Below are positions 22,438-36,210 of a DNA stretch of 64,000 nt, piece by piece (the stretch's first letter is position 1; every line of letters begins with the position of its first letter). Origin of the DNA: Linepithema humile (taxonomy: Eukaryota; Arthropoda; Insecta; Hymenoptera; Formicidae). Under the pieces are notes generated by a model. That model did no database searches. It saw only the letters and a program-made list of their open reading frames with translations, and had not been told where the DNA came from. The stretch covers positions 2,852,001 through 2,916,000 of the forward strand of contig NC_090130.1 in assembly GCF_040581485.1 (NCBI RefSeq), given 5' to 3'. Both the position numbers and the translations under genes were made by a program.

Positions 22438-24800
22438 ATTCGTAACTCAGTCGATGCCCACTAGTGGTTCCACTTGTTTTCGCCGCTTTAACTTCTCCCG
22501 AGTAACATTCGAAAGATTTTTTCCACAATTTACTGATATTCGATCATTTATGTGGGTAAAATTTCAACGAGGTCATATATTGCAACAGGCTGCAGAAAAA
22601 TAATATTATATAATATTTAACAGACTTGTAATATATTCACGAAATAATAACACTTTCCTGGCATTTAGTGCCATGAAAGTTGATCTTTTCCTTATCTATC
22701 CCGATTATCTCCAGGAAGTACATTCGGTGCGCGCGATTAAAATTCCAAAGATGGACATCGCGCAATCGTACACCGGGCGTAGGATATAATTGTATTAGCC
22801 AACCCCACTGTCGCGGTATATATCACTCGAATATAAATTACTATCGGAGCGGAGAACTTGGTTGTTGCGAGACAGTAATTACCGTCGCGCTATACGTACG
22901 ATTGTTAATGTTCGCTCGGTTGCGCTCGTCCAAGGATTCTGGATAACGGTGCGTTACATAATTCATCGTCGACATTGTTGCGCGAGTGGCGGGGACGATG
23001 AAGGTGCAAAAAGATTACGCCCGGCCGTGCAACTTACGTAAGTGAAAAAAAAAATACGCACCGGGGAGTTTTTCAAGCGCACACCATATATTTTGCGTTT
23101 GATTGAATCTCTTATGCTAATGCGCAGCGCTCAATTGCATAAACAGACAATAAACTGACGTCCACGAACGTCGGAATATCCGACACGTGTCCGGCGCGGA
23201 GATTTTCCCGGGATTCACACCGCTATTTATTATGACGTAGATAGAGGGAAAAAGGTGACACCCTTGTATATACGTTGCCGTGGCTTATTGCGATACAAAG
23301 GCCGCAATATATGACAAGGCAATAAGCGGATTGATATAGTGAAGCGATTTTATGGTACACGGGCTCCGATGCTCGGTCCTAGGCTCCGGCCATCATTCAA
23401 CGGCATGTGAGTGAGCCGAGAGTGAGAACGCACTCAAACTGGTTCCCCTGATAGATCGTGATTTCGAGGCCGCTTCAAATTGGCGAAGCGTTTCGCGTCC
23501 GACGTTACCGTCGGATCTGTCGGATTACCCAATTCTTTCTGCAATCGCGCGTCAAATGTTTATGACGGTGTTCCCGATTCTCAGTTCTCCGATCACCGGC
23601 GGTTAACCGTTATACACAGTAGTCTCGTTATCGAATGTGTCATATTTGGAGTTGCTCCAATTTAATTCTTTCTAAAACGAATTAAGCTTGACGATGAAGA
23701 TTGATCTTTGTCGATCGACGGACTTCGTATCAAAGCGCGATAATTTACTGACATTCGGACGGCGATTGATGATTATTTCGCAGAGCCATCCAGATTTCTC
23801 CGCCAAATGATCTACGAGCGGATCCGCGATATCCGCGTACTTTTCCCGCACTCGGTCTCGGCAAACGAACATCGCGCTCTCTCTCTCTAGTTTTATGAGA
23901 CTCTCTTCCTGTATTCGCGAGATCCAAGCGACCCTGAACGAGCCTGCCAATGAGCCCACAGCCACACCCGCTGATTTTATTGACGCACGAGTAAGCAAGA
24001 CGCGTACTCCGCATCCTGGCTTTGAGGGAATTGAAATTGTTTTACCTTGCGCGCTGACAGGAAGATTTCACTGTCGGTTTATCGTTTTGCACTGCGGAAT
24101 TGTTCGGCCTACGTAACACGTGCAGTGCAATTTCTATTACTTGATTCCTCATAAATTAATGAACTATTGTTAAATTAGAATAAAAGGAATTGTGTGCTTC
24201 ACAATAGGAATTATGTCAGTAACATACAGTAATGAATAATTAAAAATTATAGAATATTGTGACATTTCTTTTTCCGACGAATTGCTCAAGCGGCGAAATG
24301 ATAAAAGCGATCAATAGCGATTAAATATTGCGAGTTTGCATCGTTATGGCGGGAGGCAATATTTTAATGAGTAAAAGCACAGTTCGGGCAGCGTTAAGTC
24401 CATCGGTGGTTGAGATCGGAAAAAGATGACAGGTCCGAGAATAAATATCGTGTCGGGGCATTAAGTCGCCGTGATTACCATGCCATTATCGTACAACGTC
24501 ATTACGCTGAACGGTACACGGAGCAACATATTCACCGCGACATGGCACTATATCAATCCGCGGTAACACTGCTCGCACAACAGGTTGAAGCAGATACACC
24601 TTATCGCTAATATCTCCTGGTAAACGCGGACGTACGGCTCGTCTCGACGATAGGCAGGTTTCTCGGGCATCGCTAAATTACACCATCGCGCTCTCGGAGG
24701 GAATTAATATTTCATAGTCGCCCACTTTATATACTGTGAATCTTAACGACTCCTCGGCACCGATAACTATCGCAAATTTGTTTTCCATCGTTTGTAATAA
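22438..24800. other. noncoding, mixed composition
   Basis: No gene is recognised. An A run lies at about 23046-23055. An inverted repeat GCTTATTGC/GCAATAAGC lies at 23283-23327. Confidence 0.55.
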
Positions 24801-25610
24801 AACACACCGATAGCTCTTGATTTCAGATTATATCGCGATGCGAGGCGGAGGCGCGCGTTCGTTCTCTGCGCACTTTCTGCTTCACCTCTCGCCCGATATC
24901 AGATGTCCTATTTTATTATTTCTAGAAGTCTCTTGGCGCCGACACCTGTCGCGAATTTGTCTGCAATCGGAACAAAAGCAGGCTCGCAATAAGCCGCGTG
25001 AGTTCGAAAGGGTTAAGCGTTACGAGTCAACCCCGACAGGGAGCGGTGATCGAGCGAGATTGGGAGGCGGTGTCGTAAATCATGTAACCCAATTCAATAA
25101 AGCAGACTGCCCTTTCCCTCTAACCGACCGGCCAGCAGGTACAACCCGAAGAAATCCCGAATGTGTTCATAACTCAGCGGGTCTCTCTCTCTCCGGCGGC
25201 CTCCGGGCACCTCCTCGTTTCTTGCGCGCGATCGCGAGTACGTATAAAACGTATACTTTCCTCGGCTTTCTTTCTTTCCCTCTTTCTTCGCACCCGGGCT
25301 CTTTCTTTCACTTTCCGACGTGTACGCGCCAATATGTACGATACGGCCCGCAATTGCCGCGGTCCGTTCTGCATGCATCCGCTGTCGGATTCGTAGAACA
25401 ACATTATCACGGGCTCGCGTGTGCGAGTATCTTGTGCGTGTCGGTGGCGCAACTGTAAATTCAGATCGCCTCCGCGAACGTCGGGAGGCAACCGATGCGA
25501 GATACACTGGCTGCGCCGTTCGTTGCCGATGCAAGATTAGCTCACGACACTTCAAGTTTAATTCCGTTTTCACGGAACACGCAGTTCTCCATCTGCATTG
25601 ACTCTCTGAT
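24801..25610. other. GC-rich island 3
   Basis: Overlapping frames of up to 213 codons on plus and 159 on minus are open at once, so neither is convincing. The plus strand has CGTATAAAACG near 25242, which could serve as a TATA box. Pyrimidine-rich tracts lie at 25180-25320. Confidence 0.5.
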
Positions 25611-27380
25611 CGTAAACTATTTATTAACTCTAACGGAACTCGATTGATTTCTATTCTAAATCAATATTTCAGTAGAAATATCGCAAAAATGCAAGTATAA
25701 TAATTGAAGTAACTGTCTGCGCGAAGATAGATTAGGCAATGCGCCGATGTGTATTCAGTTTATACATAGAAAGCGAGTGCATTTATAAAAACCATGCATA
25801 CGTTGCGCGAGCGATACATATGGCATTCACGCCAATACTGATCTTTCGAAACAATCGCGAGAGAAAAAAAAACGCGTAAAGGGGAAAGAGGAAGGGAACA
25901 AAGAGCGCTAGTCTGCGCTCGTCGCGTGGAAGTTGGGTACGTCGTTTGCGCCGCGCCTGACAGCAGGAGTCTCGGGTTGAGAACTTAAATCATCGGGCAA
26001 CAACGACGACGGTGACGATCGACGAAACCGCGGACTCGGATCTCAACATTGATCACTCGTGAGAAGAGATCGATACACGGCCGGCGTACGGATGCAAGGG
26101 AGTCGGCGCTCGTTGCGGGAAAATATATGGCCGCGCGGCGCGCGGTGACACGTGAGAGAACACTTTCCTTCGCGAGCGCTCCATTACGATCGTGAATGGA
26201 AACGATCTTGTAAGCCTCGTGCGGCTCAAAAGCGCCACGTCGATTTTTCCATTTCCACCTACACGAGCCGTAACTTTCGGAAATGTTGTGACGAAATGCC
26301 GATTTCTCCGAGCGGTACACGCGCGCGCAACGTTCCGCTCTATTTTCAGTCAGCGATGATGCGGGATTATTGTATTCCAGACGGGTAATATATTATGCAA
26401 TTTGGCTTTACGCGATCTCGAAAATTAGCCTATTAATCATTATTACCGCGGGGCGTTTTTTTTTTAACCCACAGAAACGCACAGAAATAACCTCCGTACC
26501 CTGACACATCCATCACATAGGAAAACGCTCCGACAATGCGCCCTCGCTCTTCCGCGTAGCGCACGCGATGCGTGATCACAGTGTTTACGACACTTACGGC
26601 GTTTAAACTACGTGATACCGGTCGTCCATTTATTCCTGGATCGGCCTCCATACGAGGCATCGGGGATAATGCAGATTCAAAGCCATCGCGAAATAACTCT
26701 TGAGCAAAATTACTCTTTTTCTCTACGGCAAATTATTAGCGACGAAAGAAAAATCGCACGGCTTACCGGGCGGGCGCGATCAGTGTCAGCGAATAAAACG
26801 ACAGAAGGGAGCCGGGCAATTAAGAGAGACATCAGGCGACTAATGAGGCTGCGATCGCGACAATCGCACCTTCTCGGCGCCGGGGAAAAGAGCGTGCGGG
26901 ACGAAGAAGAGAAAGAATCCCTCGGTCACGCGCGGCGTTCGGCTCTCGAAAGTTCGAGGACTCTTCGAGCCGTGATACCGATCCTTACGACGGTGAAGGA
27001 GGTGGCCGCGACGGGAAAAAAGGAATGGATATATAAGCGACGGATGAATTCGAACGATCGGGAGACCGCTGCCGTGGGCCAGAAGACAATGCGGCATAAA
27101 TCACGAACGGCAGCAGGATGCCGTGGCGATCGGTCGATACACTCCGATACACGCTCGACGAACTAATTGCCCGTTGTGTCCATGGGAGGGCAGAAATCGC
27201 GATTCGATTGCTGCGGGAATTGAGGAAGGAAGTCGTGTGGCGTCGGGATGATCATCTCGCACGAAGGCGCGGCCGCTCGCTCGATCCGACATCGAGGAAG
27301 GCTAACCGCGCGAGATAGGCACGAGCGCGTGGATGATCGTAGAGAGAGAATTTGGAGTAATTAAATACAAAGTATCCAGA
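25611..27380. other. noncoding, partly GC-rich
   Basis: No gene is recognised. A frame of 184 codons (26612-27166, plus) is Arg- and Ser-rich without a domain. TATATAAG at 27030-27037 is a good TATA-box match, but no downstream gene is seen. Confidence 0.5.
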
Positions 27381-28430
27381 GCGAGCAATATCAAAGTATA
27401 ATCATAGCAGTGGTTGCCAAAGTGCTTCGCTCGATACAAAATCTGACGCAACGAAACGCGCTACGCAAAGATAAACACGATTTCTGTCAAACAATTGAAA
27501 ATGGCTGCTGGAAATATTTTGTGCCTTTTTAAAACGAACAAGCTTAAATAATATTATTATTTGAAGACGGAAATGCGCGAGTGATCTTTTGCGATCCGCG
27601 GATAGCGCTTTGTCGCGGACAGCAGCGTCGCGGGGCGCGACTGGGAACACTTGGCCGCTCCACAACCTCGCTTCGTGGCCCAGTGGCCGCGCCGGTGCTC
27701 GTTTTCTCAACGGCGAATCCCGCTCCGAACGGGAATCGCATCCCCGCGAAGCATATCGAACGCGAGTCGAGGGGCAATGGTAATGACACTTGATGCTCGA
27801 GGAGCGTCCCGACGGACGCGTGACCCGGAAACCGACCCGTCGCCATTTTTCGAGTCTCCGATCCGAGTGGAGTGGACGATGTTCCGCGGTGATCTAGATG
27901 CCTTCGCTTCTCTCGTGGTCCACTCCCTCCTTTCCCCTCCCGACCCTCGTCGCGTCGCTCTCAGCGGCTCCTCTCTATGGCTCCCTCGTCGACTCCCGCT
28001 TCGTGGTGGTGAACGCACACAGACACGCGAGGAACGAGATTAGAGAGACGATGGTCTCGGCTCTCTGACCGTCCTGGACCTACGGACTCTCTACGATCTC
28101 TCGAGGTCAACCCGCTTTGGGGCATCGTGCTAACCACACCGGTGGATTCTTCTACCCGGAAACGGTTTCCATCGAGCTCTCGCGGTCGATCCTACGGTAG
28201 GGTAAGGTAAAGCACGGCCGCCTCGCGGTGCCTCTTCTTCGTTTTCCGGTTACGATCACTCATGGGGGCTTTATGATCTCGTCGCTCGCAGGCGCAGTTC
28301 GTATCAGCGAGTATTGTTGAGCGCGAAAGGAAAATCCCCGAAGAATCGGAAGCCGTTGTCGGGAGCAGCTCAAACCTGCTATTGTTGAAGTGTCGCCTGC
28401 GGCAAATTTGATCGATCATCGACATGGAGG
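27381..28430. other. GC-rich island 4
   Basis: CpG-rich, with overlapping frames on both strands and no known product. Near its right end GGTAAGG (about 28201-28207, plus) resembles a splice donor, so a noncoding first exon is conceivable. An abrupt change to AT-rich DNA follows a T run at about 28432-28441. Confidence 0.45.
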
Positions 28431-31400
28431 GTTTTTTTTTTATTTTAATATTTATTTGAAGAACTGCGTATTGTTAATAATTGTAGGAACTATTAACGAA
28501 AGCATTAACGATATAAATTATTATTTACAAAATTGATCCATGTATTAATGAAATCTGAAAATATTGATCGCCGCGAAAATAGTGATTATCGCACGGCACT
28601 GCAATTTTCTTCCAGCGATTACAGACTTTATGCTATTATCTCGTTACGCTGAGGTGGTCGCTAACTATCCTTAAATGCTGTACAATCTATGATTGTAAGG
28701 AGAGAAGCGTTTTGCACACTGATCAGCGTTCCGAGATGCGCCAGCATGAGAACAATGATCGCGCGATCGCGAACCGATCTGGGATCGTCTTCGATGAACG
28801 ATCAGGGGTCACGTCATTCCGTGGAGATCGAAGAGATGTCATTGCTGGTCCGTTATTCGTGAATACTCCGGGAACACGGTTCCTCGCAGTTTCCTCACGA
28901 TCCAAATACCACCTGCAGAAATCGCAGATCCAGCGAGCTCTTTTGCTCAAGTTTTTTAAAATCCGATTCCGCTCATCACGATCTGCGACTACGATTATTA
29001 TTGTACCGCAAACAATGTAAGTAATCGAAAATTCTTGCAAAATGATAAATTCGTACATTATTATAAAATATCGTCATTAAGAACGAATATAATATGCAGA
29101 ATATGACATCTTATCTTTATTAATTGCATAACTATATATAACTCGTTGAAATTTTTCCTTCGTGTATTGACAACACATTGAGAAAAAAGTTTAGTGTATA
29201 CCGGTTTCCTGGTATATTTTGTGTTTCGTTGGAAGGCGAGCGACTCCTTATCGAATATATCCGTTATAGCGGTGCTTATCGAAGCGTACTTCGCAACAAA
29301 TTTGCAACAAGCTTTTAATCTTCGATTCCGGTTCTCGAACTCTACCGAAGAAATTTGCATTTTATCTACTGCGGCTTATCAGAAAATGGCGATGCATTAG
29401 TATTAGACGCGCTTCCGAGAGACACACGAAATCGAGAATGTTTCTCGGAGGTAGAAGCACGTGCTGCGACCGGTTTCGATCATGCTCTGGCTGTCACCTC
29501 GATTGACTGATTAGTATCATTAGAAGGATTTCTCGCGTGCACCTTATACGGAACGGGATTTCGGACGACCGGATAGTCTCATTGGCCGTGAACACGCTGC
29601 TTAAAATGTCGATAGTTGATGTCGGATCTTAATGATATTCGGTAGCGGGAACTTGTTCTGTCTAGACGCATGTTCGTTTTTTTTCTTGATCAGATACATT
29701 CACGGATGACATATCGATAATTTAAAGTCGCCGGACAGAACTCCGCCTGGGTGAATATATTCTTCTCAGCGCCATAAAACGTGAGATTTAATTTTAATTT
29801 TGCGAGAGTATATTTATTATCTCCCACGTCGCGCATTTATGCGGACTAATGTCCATATTTTACAATCTGCTCCATTCGATATCCCGTACATTTCCCATGA
29901 ATTAGGATGTTTTACCTCGAATACCTCGAGAGAAATTGATCTCGTTTCGGATTACTTTGCAGGTTCACACGGGCACCTAGTAGAAGCATAATAAAATTTG
30001 AAAAATCCGAGGGGATCGCCCGGTTCGCGTGACACTCTCATTCACGGAGATCATAAAAGGTCACTTTATAAGTTCCACCTACTTTATAAAATCCTTTGTA
30101 TCGCCGAGATTTAGTCGGCACGCTCGGGTGCGCGGACACGAAAACAGGACCGTGGTCCAAGATTTATCGTGTAGGGCCTTCGTCGCACAGTCGCACATCT
30201 CACACACATACGCACTCGTCTCTATCGTGACTCCCCTCTCTTGTTTCCCCTTGCTACCGCCTCACGAATCGGTCTATTCATCATCGGCCTCGATGTCGAT
30301 CTGGTTTCTAAATTCTACGTAGTTCCAACGGGTTTTACGACCTGCGCCGCCTCCAACTTTACCCGAATCGCTTTTCTTCACGAATGGACTACTTCTTTTC
30401 GACTGCTTCACAATCGTGAAGATTAGACCGGCGATATACACCGTGCTCCGAAATCTTGAAATCTGTTTCTCGAATTCAATTGGACTTTTGTCTCAAATCA
30501 GAGCGAGCTGTGATCTCGTTTTATCAATAGCGGATACAATGCTTTCTGTAGTATTTTTTATTCGTGTTATTACGAAGACACAATGAAAATTACGATTAGC
30601 TGACGTTTTTCTTACTTATTCTATTGCTAAAAAATAAAATTTTATGTGACAAACGATAATATGAAAATCAAGATTTTCCATAATACAAGTTTCATGTAAG
30701 AATGCGATCTAGGAAAACTCACTTTTGATTTTCTTCTTATTGATTATGCGTCGTTTGGTTGGGTCTTGGCGCAGATTACCGCGGAATGGAATGCCGCTTC
30801 TTTCGAGTGGATATTGAAATCGGTACAATGCCTTTATAAATGTGGACGGTCGGTGACGGCACTAAGAGCTCAGAGGTTTTCGTTACTTCGATGAATGAGA
30901 CCATTATTCGCCTCTTACGCTCGCAGGTTTGTGAACTGTATGCGCGGATCCGCTGCCAAAGTCGGATTACTTTATGGAGTTTCTGGAGTACCTTAAATCT
31001 AACTCGCCTCGACTGAATAACGTTCCTTTTTCTCTCATTTCTCCGACCGACAACGCATTCTTCATTTGGCGTGTCTACACTACAGAAAATAGGACAGGTT
31101 TTAGCAACTATCAATCTTTAATGTTATATGTCGGAATTTTAAGTGTCGAGCGTGGAAGATAACGGAGGGAAAAATAGTGAGCGATGAAAGTACTTTTGTT
31201 TGCAAGCTAATATTTCTCGTTCTTTACTCGAAATGCATTATTTAACAAGCGTCTAGAGTTAAATTAGTGTCGTAAGAAAATCTCGGTGAGACTCATAAAC
31301 GCGGCCTCGCCTGTAGTTTCGCTCGCGAACGCGACGAAGCGAAACACTTTCTCGCGATGTGTATTACAGCGAAGCTGATCTCGAAGACGGGCGAATTGGC

Positions 31401-33420
31401 GAACTGTTAAAGCGATGCACCGCGTCGAAGCCTCGTTTCTCGTTACAGGAACATAACTCACGAACAATGGCCGGCCCGAGTTTCTCGAGCCGAATGAATA
31501 GCATCGCGCCCGGGGGCACATTTCGACATTGGCATATCGAATCCCGCTAGCCGCGCGAAGAGTCGCCTCGCGAATTAACGAATTACGATTTATGTATTCA
31601 CGTGCGAATCGATAATTGGCACCAAGGCCGAGGACGCTGCGGGGGACGTTTCTAATGTTACTAAACTCAAATAACTCGACATTCGATTTATTATTGCATG
31701 CTAACAATGTGCGTAACTATTCCAATTATTTCCCAGAAGGAATTAATTGAAATATGAAGGGAATTAATTAAAACGCTTCTTACATAAGTTATTTTTACTT
31801 AAGAGCATGAATAAAATATACATAAATAAATAATAAAATAAAAAATACATATTCTTTATTGCTTCTAAAAGTATTAATAAATTTATTGCTATTTTAAATT
31901 ATTTCTATATTTTTGCGACGTGAATTATAACCAATCGTGTAATGTATGGTTCTTGAAGAATAAAAAAAAAATGAGAAAAAAAGAAACCGAACTAAACGCG
32001 TGGATGCCGGAGTGCCAAATATCACAAATCAAAACAAAATTAAAAAAAAAAAACTTTTTTTATTCTATTTTAATTCGTAATAGCTTTCGCGGCATCCGCT
32101 TCGCTCTTTTGATTCACAGCCTTTTTCTATTGCAAAATATAAAGAAACTTAATGAAGATAAATGGCTATACAAAACGACTGCGGAATTAATAAACACAAT
32201 TACGTAACACAATTACGATCTCAAAATCACAATTTATAGGTGTTAGGTGTGTTGCGAGCCTGCGGCATAATCGTTCGCTCGCTTGCAGATTTATATAAAT
32301 TGTAACGTAGGCGTCGTCATCACTGTATCATCGACTTAATTCTCTTCGAGTTCGTAAATCACTTGAGATTCCTCGCATTCCTAGCATTGTTGGACGATAC
32401 ACTTGTTCCCGATTCCATTCTTTCATCCATTCATACCTGCGTGACAATGCTCTGCACCTTACGTTTCCTTAGAATCCCTGGGGTACGTAAAAATATATAC
32501 CGGCGTCGACCACCATCGAATGTTCTTCATTGAGAATATGGATGGCACAGAATAGAGAAGAAAACCTCCTTGCGAATTGTGTCGTAACTATATCGGAAAT
32601 TATCTCGCTCTTCTTACGCATCAGAGATTCTTTCTGATCGGTCCTTGTTGATTTTATCGCATTTATATTTTGAGAGACATTTCTATCTTCGTTTCTCTTA
32701 CCCTTTTTTTAAACAGAATACACATTGCTCTTTCGAAGATTTACTACTTATTTCGAAGTTTCTATTCTTTCGAAAGAATGCATGCTGTACAGTCTACGAT
32801 TTTCTTTTCAATGCGGAGTTTGTCAATTGTATCGAATAATAGAGTTTGGGTCGTTCTGAATGAGGTTCTACGTATGGGATTTCACAAGTGAATAGAAGGA
32901 TGGCTTGTCTTCTCGAATTTTGGCGTGTTGTTGCAACATGCACTTTATAAAGCTGTCAGTTTCCTTTGATTACGTATTTATCTTTTCAATCAAAATATCA
33001 GATTAATCAGCGTGGACGCCGTGTCCAAATATTTGTTATCTTATTTATCTTAAATCTTATTTAAGATTTTCTAAGATCGTAAACTTTTAAATTTTTCTTA
33101 AAAAAATATAAAAATAAAGAACCTTGATTTTTGAATCAAAATATTATCACTAGCAATTACGAGAAAAATTTTAAATCATATTCTATATATTTTTCTTATA
33201 TATTTTGTGGCAGACGAGTTTGTTTTCCAAATAAAGCAATATGCAAATATTTAGCAGTATCAAAGTTGATAACCCTTAAAGCTTAAATTTATAAAAATTA
33301 AATACATGATAATCCTTGCAAAGCTCAATCGTTAAAACGAAATAGTCAATAATATTGTGACAAGTTGAGAATGTAAAGCACATAATCAAAATTTTGCAAA
33401 TATATTATTAAGCGGAACGC
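28431..33420. other. noncoding, AT-richer stretch
   Basis: No gene is recognised. A/T homopolymer runs are common near 31960-32060. A palindrome AAATCTTAttTAAGATTT lies near 33053-33070. Confidence 0.55.
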
Positions 33421-34250
33421 GCATGCAATGCCATTCCCCTTAATCCGGCTGCGGCGTCCACTTTTTACGAGCGCCGAGCAAATTTGTATGGTGCTCCGAG
33501 TCGGCATATTTAAGGCAGAAACGTCTCACATTCCTGGCAACGAGGTCCCGGTATCTCGGTATTATTTCGCCGGTAGACCGCTTTTTTTTACCGGCGGGGT
33601 CCCGCTGCTAATCTCTCGTCTCTCGACTGAAGCGTTTCTCTCCTCCTCGTCCCCTGCCATCTCACCGTCCCTCTCTCTCTCTCTCTCTCCCCACTCTACT
33701 CTTCTCTTATACAATGCACTTTTTACTCGGATCCTGCTTGTTGACAAGTTTTTTTTCTTTCTCGTTGCATGTAACGCGTGAGTCGCGCGGTGAGGAACGG
33801 TCGTCTACTTCCCCTCGCCGCACGCCGCGGTCGCCGGCAATCTGGCCTCGTTTTGGGACCCGCGTTTCGGGGCCTGTGAAGTTTTGCCGCCGCGTCGTCT
33901 ATCGCGCGGACAAGTTCGCTTTACGCGGATGCGGACCCTTTGTCGTCTCGGATACGTGACGGCACGGCGACACCTATGCAGAGAGCACCCAAAGGGACCG
34001 ACCACACCTGATCCCCGGGGCCCTTTAAGCCTCGAGGAATTCGAAATTGCGCGCCACCGGCCGTTCCGGCCGCGTAGAGACGTTGTTGGAGTGTGGCGAG
34101 CGAATTATCGACGATCTTTTTGTGCATTTCGCCGGGCGGGATGCGCCTTGAATGAAGAACTCTCGACTCGAGGAGACGCGATTTTACGAACGCAATATTC
34201 ATGGGTTATTTATGTCAACTTATTAGCGCAAAGAGCTGTCAATTAAGCAG
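33421..34250. other. GC-rich island 5
   Basis: CpG-rich with overlapping frames on both strands (up to 120 codons) and no recognised domain. It includes the (CT)n tract at 33671-33689. Confidence 0.5.
33671..33689. repeat. (CT)n microsatellite
   Basis: About nine and a half CT units, pure. On the minus strand it reads (GA)n, a GAGA-factor-type sequence in insects. Confidence 0.85.
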
Positions 34251-36183
34251 AATAGCAATCAGTTTAACAATTTATTATGCCAGTAATTGATTTTATATTG
34301 CTCAATATTCTATTACTTTTGTACTTCTTGATATGCTATCAATGAAATAAGCGTGAATAAATGTATCGTAAAGTTTGGATGTAAGAGTAATTATTCTAAG
34401 ATTTGTTTCTCCATATCTGCTGCTTGGAATAATATTTTTGCGACATATTATGTGATTAAATTAATTAATTTTTGTATACAGCAGACATCGTCTGAATTTC
34501 GATGCGTCTCGAAACTCTATTATCCCACGGAATAATACCGACGCGTTAAAGGCGACCGGTACTGCGTTCATTCATTCCTTTCCCACAGACTTGCCAGAAT
34601 TCTGGAAACCTTATTCTATTCTCCATGTTTTTTCTCCTCCCTTTCCCTCTTGCAGGGTTGAAGAACTCATGGGAACGTTTGCGGAACTGCCGACGGTTTT
34701 CCCCGTTTTCTTCTCGTCCTTTTATCCGTAAACCTCAACGAGACGATCATCCTTGTCGCCTCGTTGTCACCGCAGCGGCTTTCGCAATCCTTTGAGATTT
34801 TTACGTAAGATTCCTTTTTTTACGCTCCAGCTACTCTTTGTGCCGACAAATCTCGCCGAGTCGACCGGACGAATCCACGTTTGTTGTAATCCTTAGATAC
34901 CTTCGTCATCTCATAGAAAAATAAAAAAAAGTAATGGAAACGTTGCTAGTTCTGTATTCTATCTGTCAGCGAGACGTTAACAACCATGACAAGTTAGTGA
35001 GGTATTGTGCTACATGTTTAATCGAATTTTTTAAAATTAATATAAAATAAATATTACATGGGTCGAATTTCAGAAAGTAAGTCACAATGATCGGTCCAAA
35101 AATAAAATCTCAAATTTCTCGACGTTTTTAAATCGACGGGACCAACGGGAAAAAAATTATATTATTGAAATCGAGTCGGATTGTTATTCGCAAAATTGGT
35201 AAACCTGTACCATTGATATTTCAAACCGAGCGAGGATTCACAAGGCGGTTATTCGGGGAAATTACTTAAGTGGCTCCCGCGCCATTCACTTCCATCGGGA
35301 CGAAATTCGCCGAGTTAACGGTAGGAAGGTAAAGGACGGGAAGGCGGAGTCGTCAGTCACTGGCACAGAAACGTAGAAATTATTCTAACTGCCGTGCCTG
35401 CGGGCGGCGCGATCAGAGTTAACGGTCTTTACGCGCGGAAATGGCTTTACACTCTACCATCATTCACCCTCCGTTGTTTGAGAGGTCATGCCCGGGCTTC
35501 CTCGGTCGCAGTTTTCACGTGATCCCTCAAGCGGTGCTCGGCGTATAAATTTATAAACCCGCAAGAGCGGTAAACGCCCAGCAGAAAGCATCTCTACAGA
35601 AAAAAATTGCGGTTTTTGTATGAATGAAGCACTTTAGGAATTTGTAAGGTATCCTGCCGACAGGTGATGTGTTTTGGCAACTAGCGGTATTTCACTGAAG
35701 GTTCACATGACAATTTACGTGAAAATCGAATTTTATTTGTGACATTTGACTTTTCCAGCTTTGTTCGGTAGAAACTCAATAGAGGTTGACAGAATATGTT
35801 GTGAATTAACTGTAAGAATATCTTGCATTTTTTATCGTAAAATCTATTAATTTTTTATCACGAATTAGTGATATACGATACATCCGGACGATGTAGGAAA
35901 CCGGAAAAAGTCTCGGCGAATGCCTTACGGACGAAGAATTGCACGAATGCGCAACGTCATCGTGACATCACGGGCAGCTGACACGCACCTGAAGTGCCGG
36001 CTCGGTTACCGTGTCGTCCGGTCGGTGAAAATCAAATGGAAAACATTCACTTGATGACCTTCCATGGAGATCTGACAGTTGCGGTTACAAATGAGCTCGG
36101 GTCTCTTCATATACCCATCCTTCTCGGATCGCCACATGGCGCAATTAAAAGTCGGCGTCGACTTCCCTCTTTGTGCCACGCGT

Positions 36184-36210
36184 CCGAAGATGCCATATGG
36201 CCATCTTCGG
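36184..36210. promoter_or_regulatory. near-perfect palindrome with YY1/Pho core
   Basis: CCGAAGATG (36184-36192) and CATCTTCGG (36202-36210) are perfect inverted arms around CCATATGGC. The right half includes GCCATCTT, which matches the YY1/Pleiohomeotic core. Function is inferred only. Confidence 0.4.

Noticed and set aside
24817..25458. 213-codon plus-strand reading frame
   Set aside because: A minus frame of 159 codons overlaps it, and the low-complexity composition follows CpG richness. No family resemblance.
26612..27166. 184-codon plus-strand reading frame
   Set aside because: Basic, low-complexity peptide with no domain; the opposite strand is open too.
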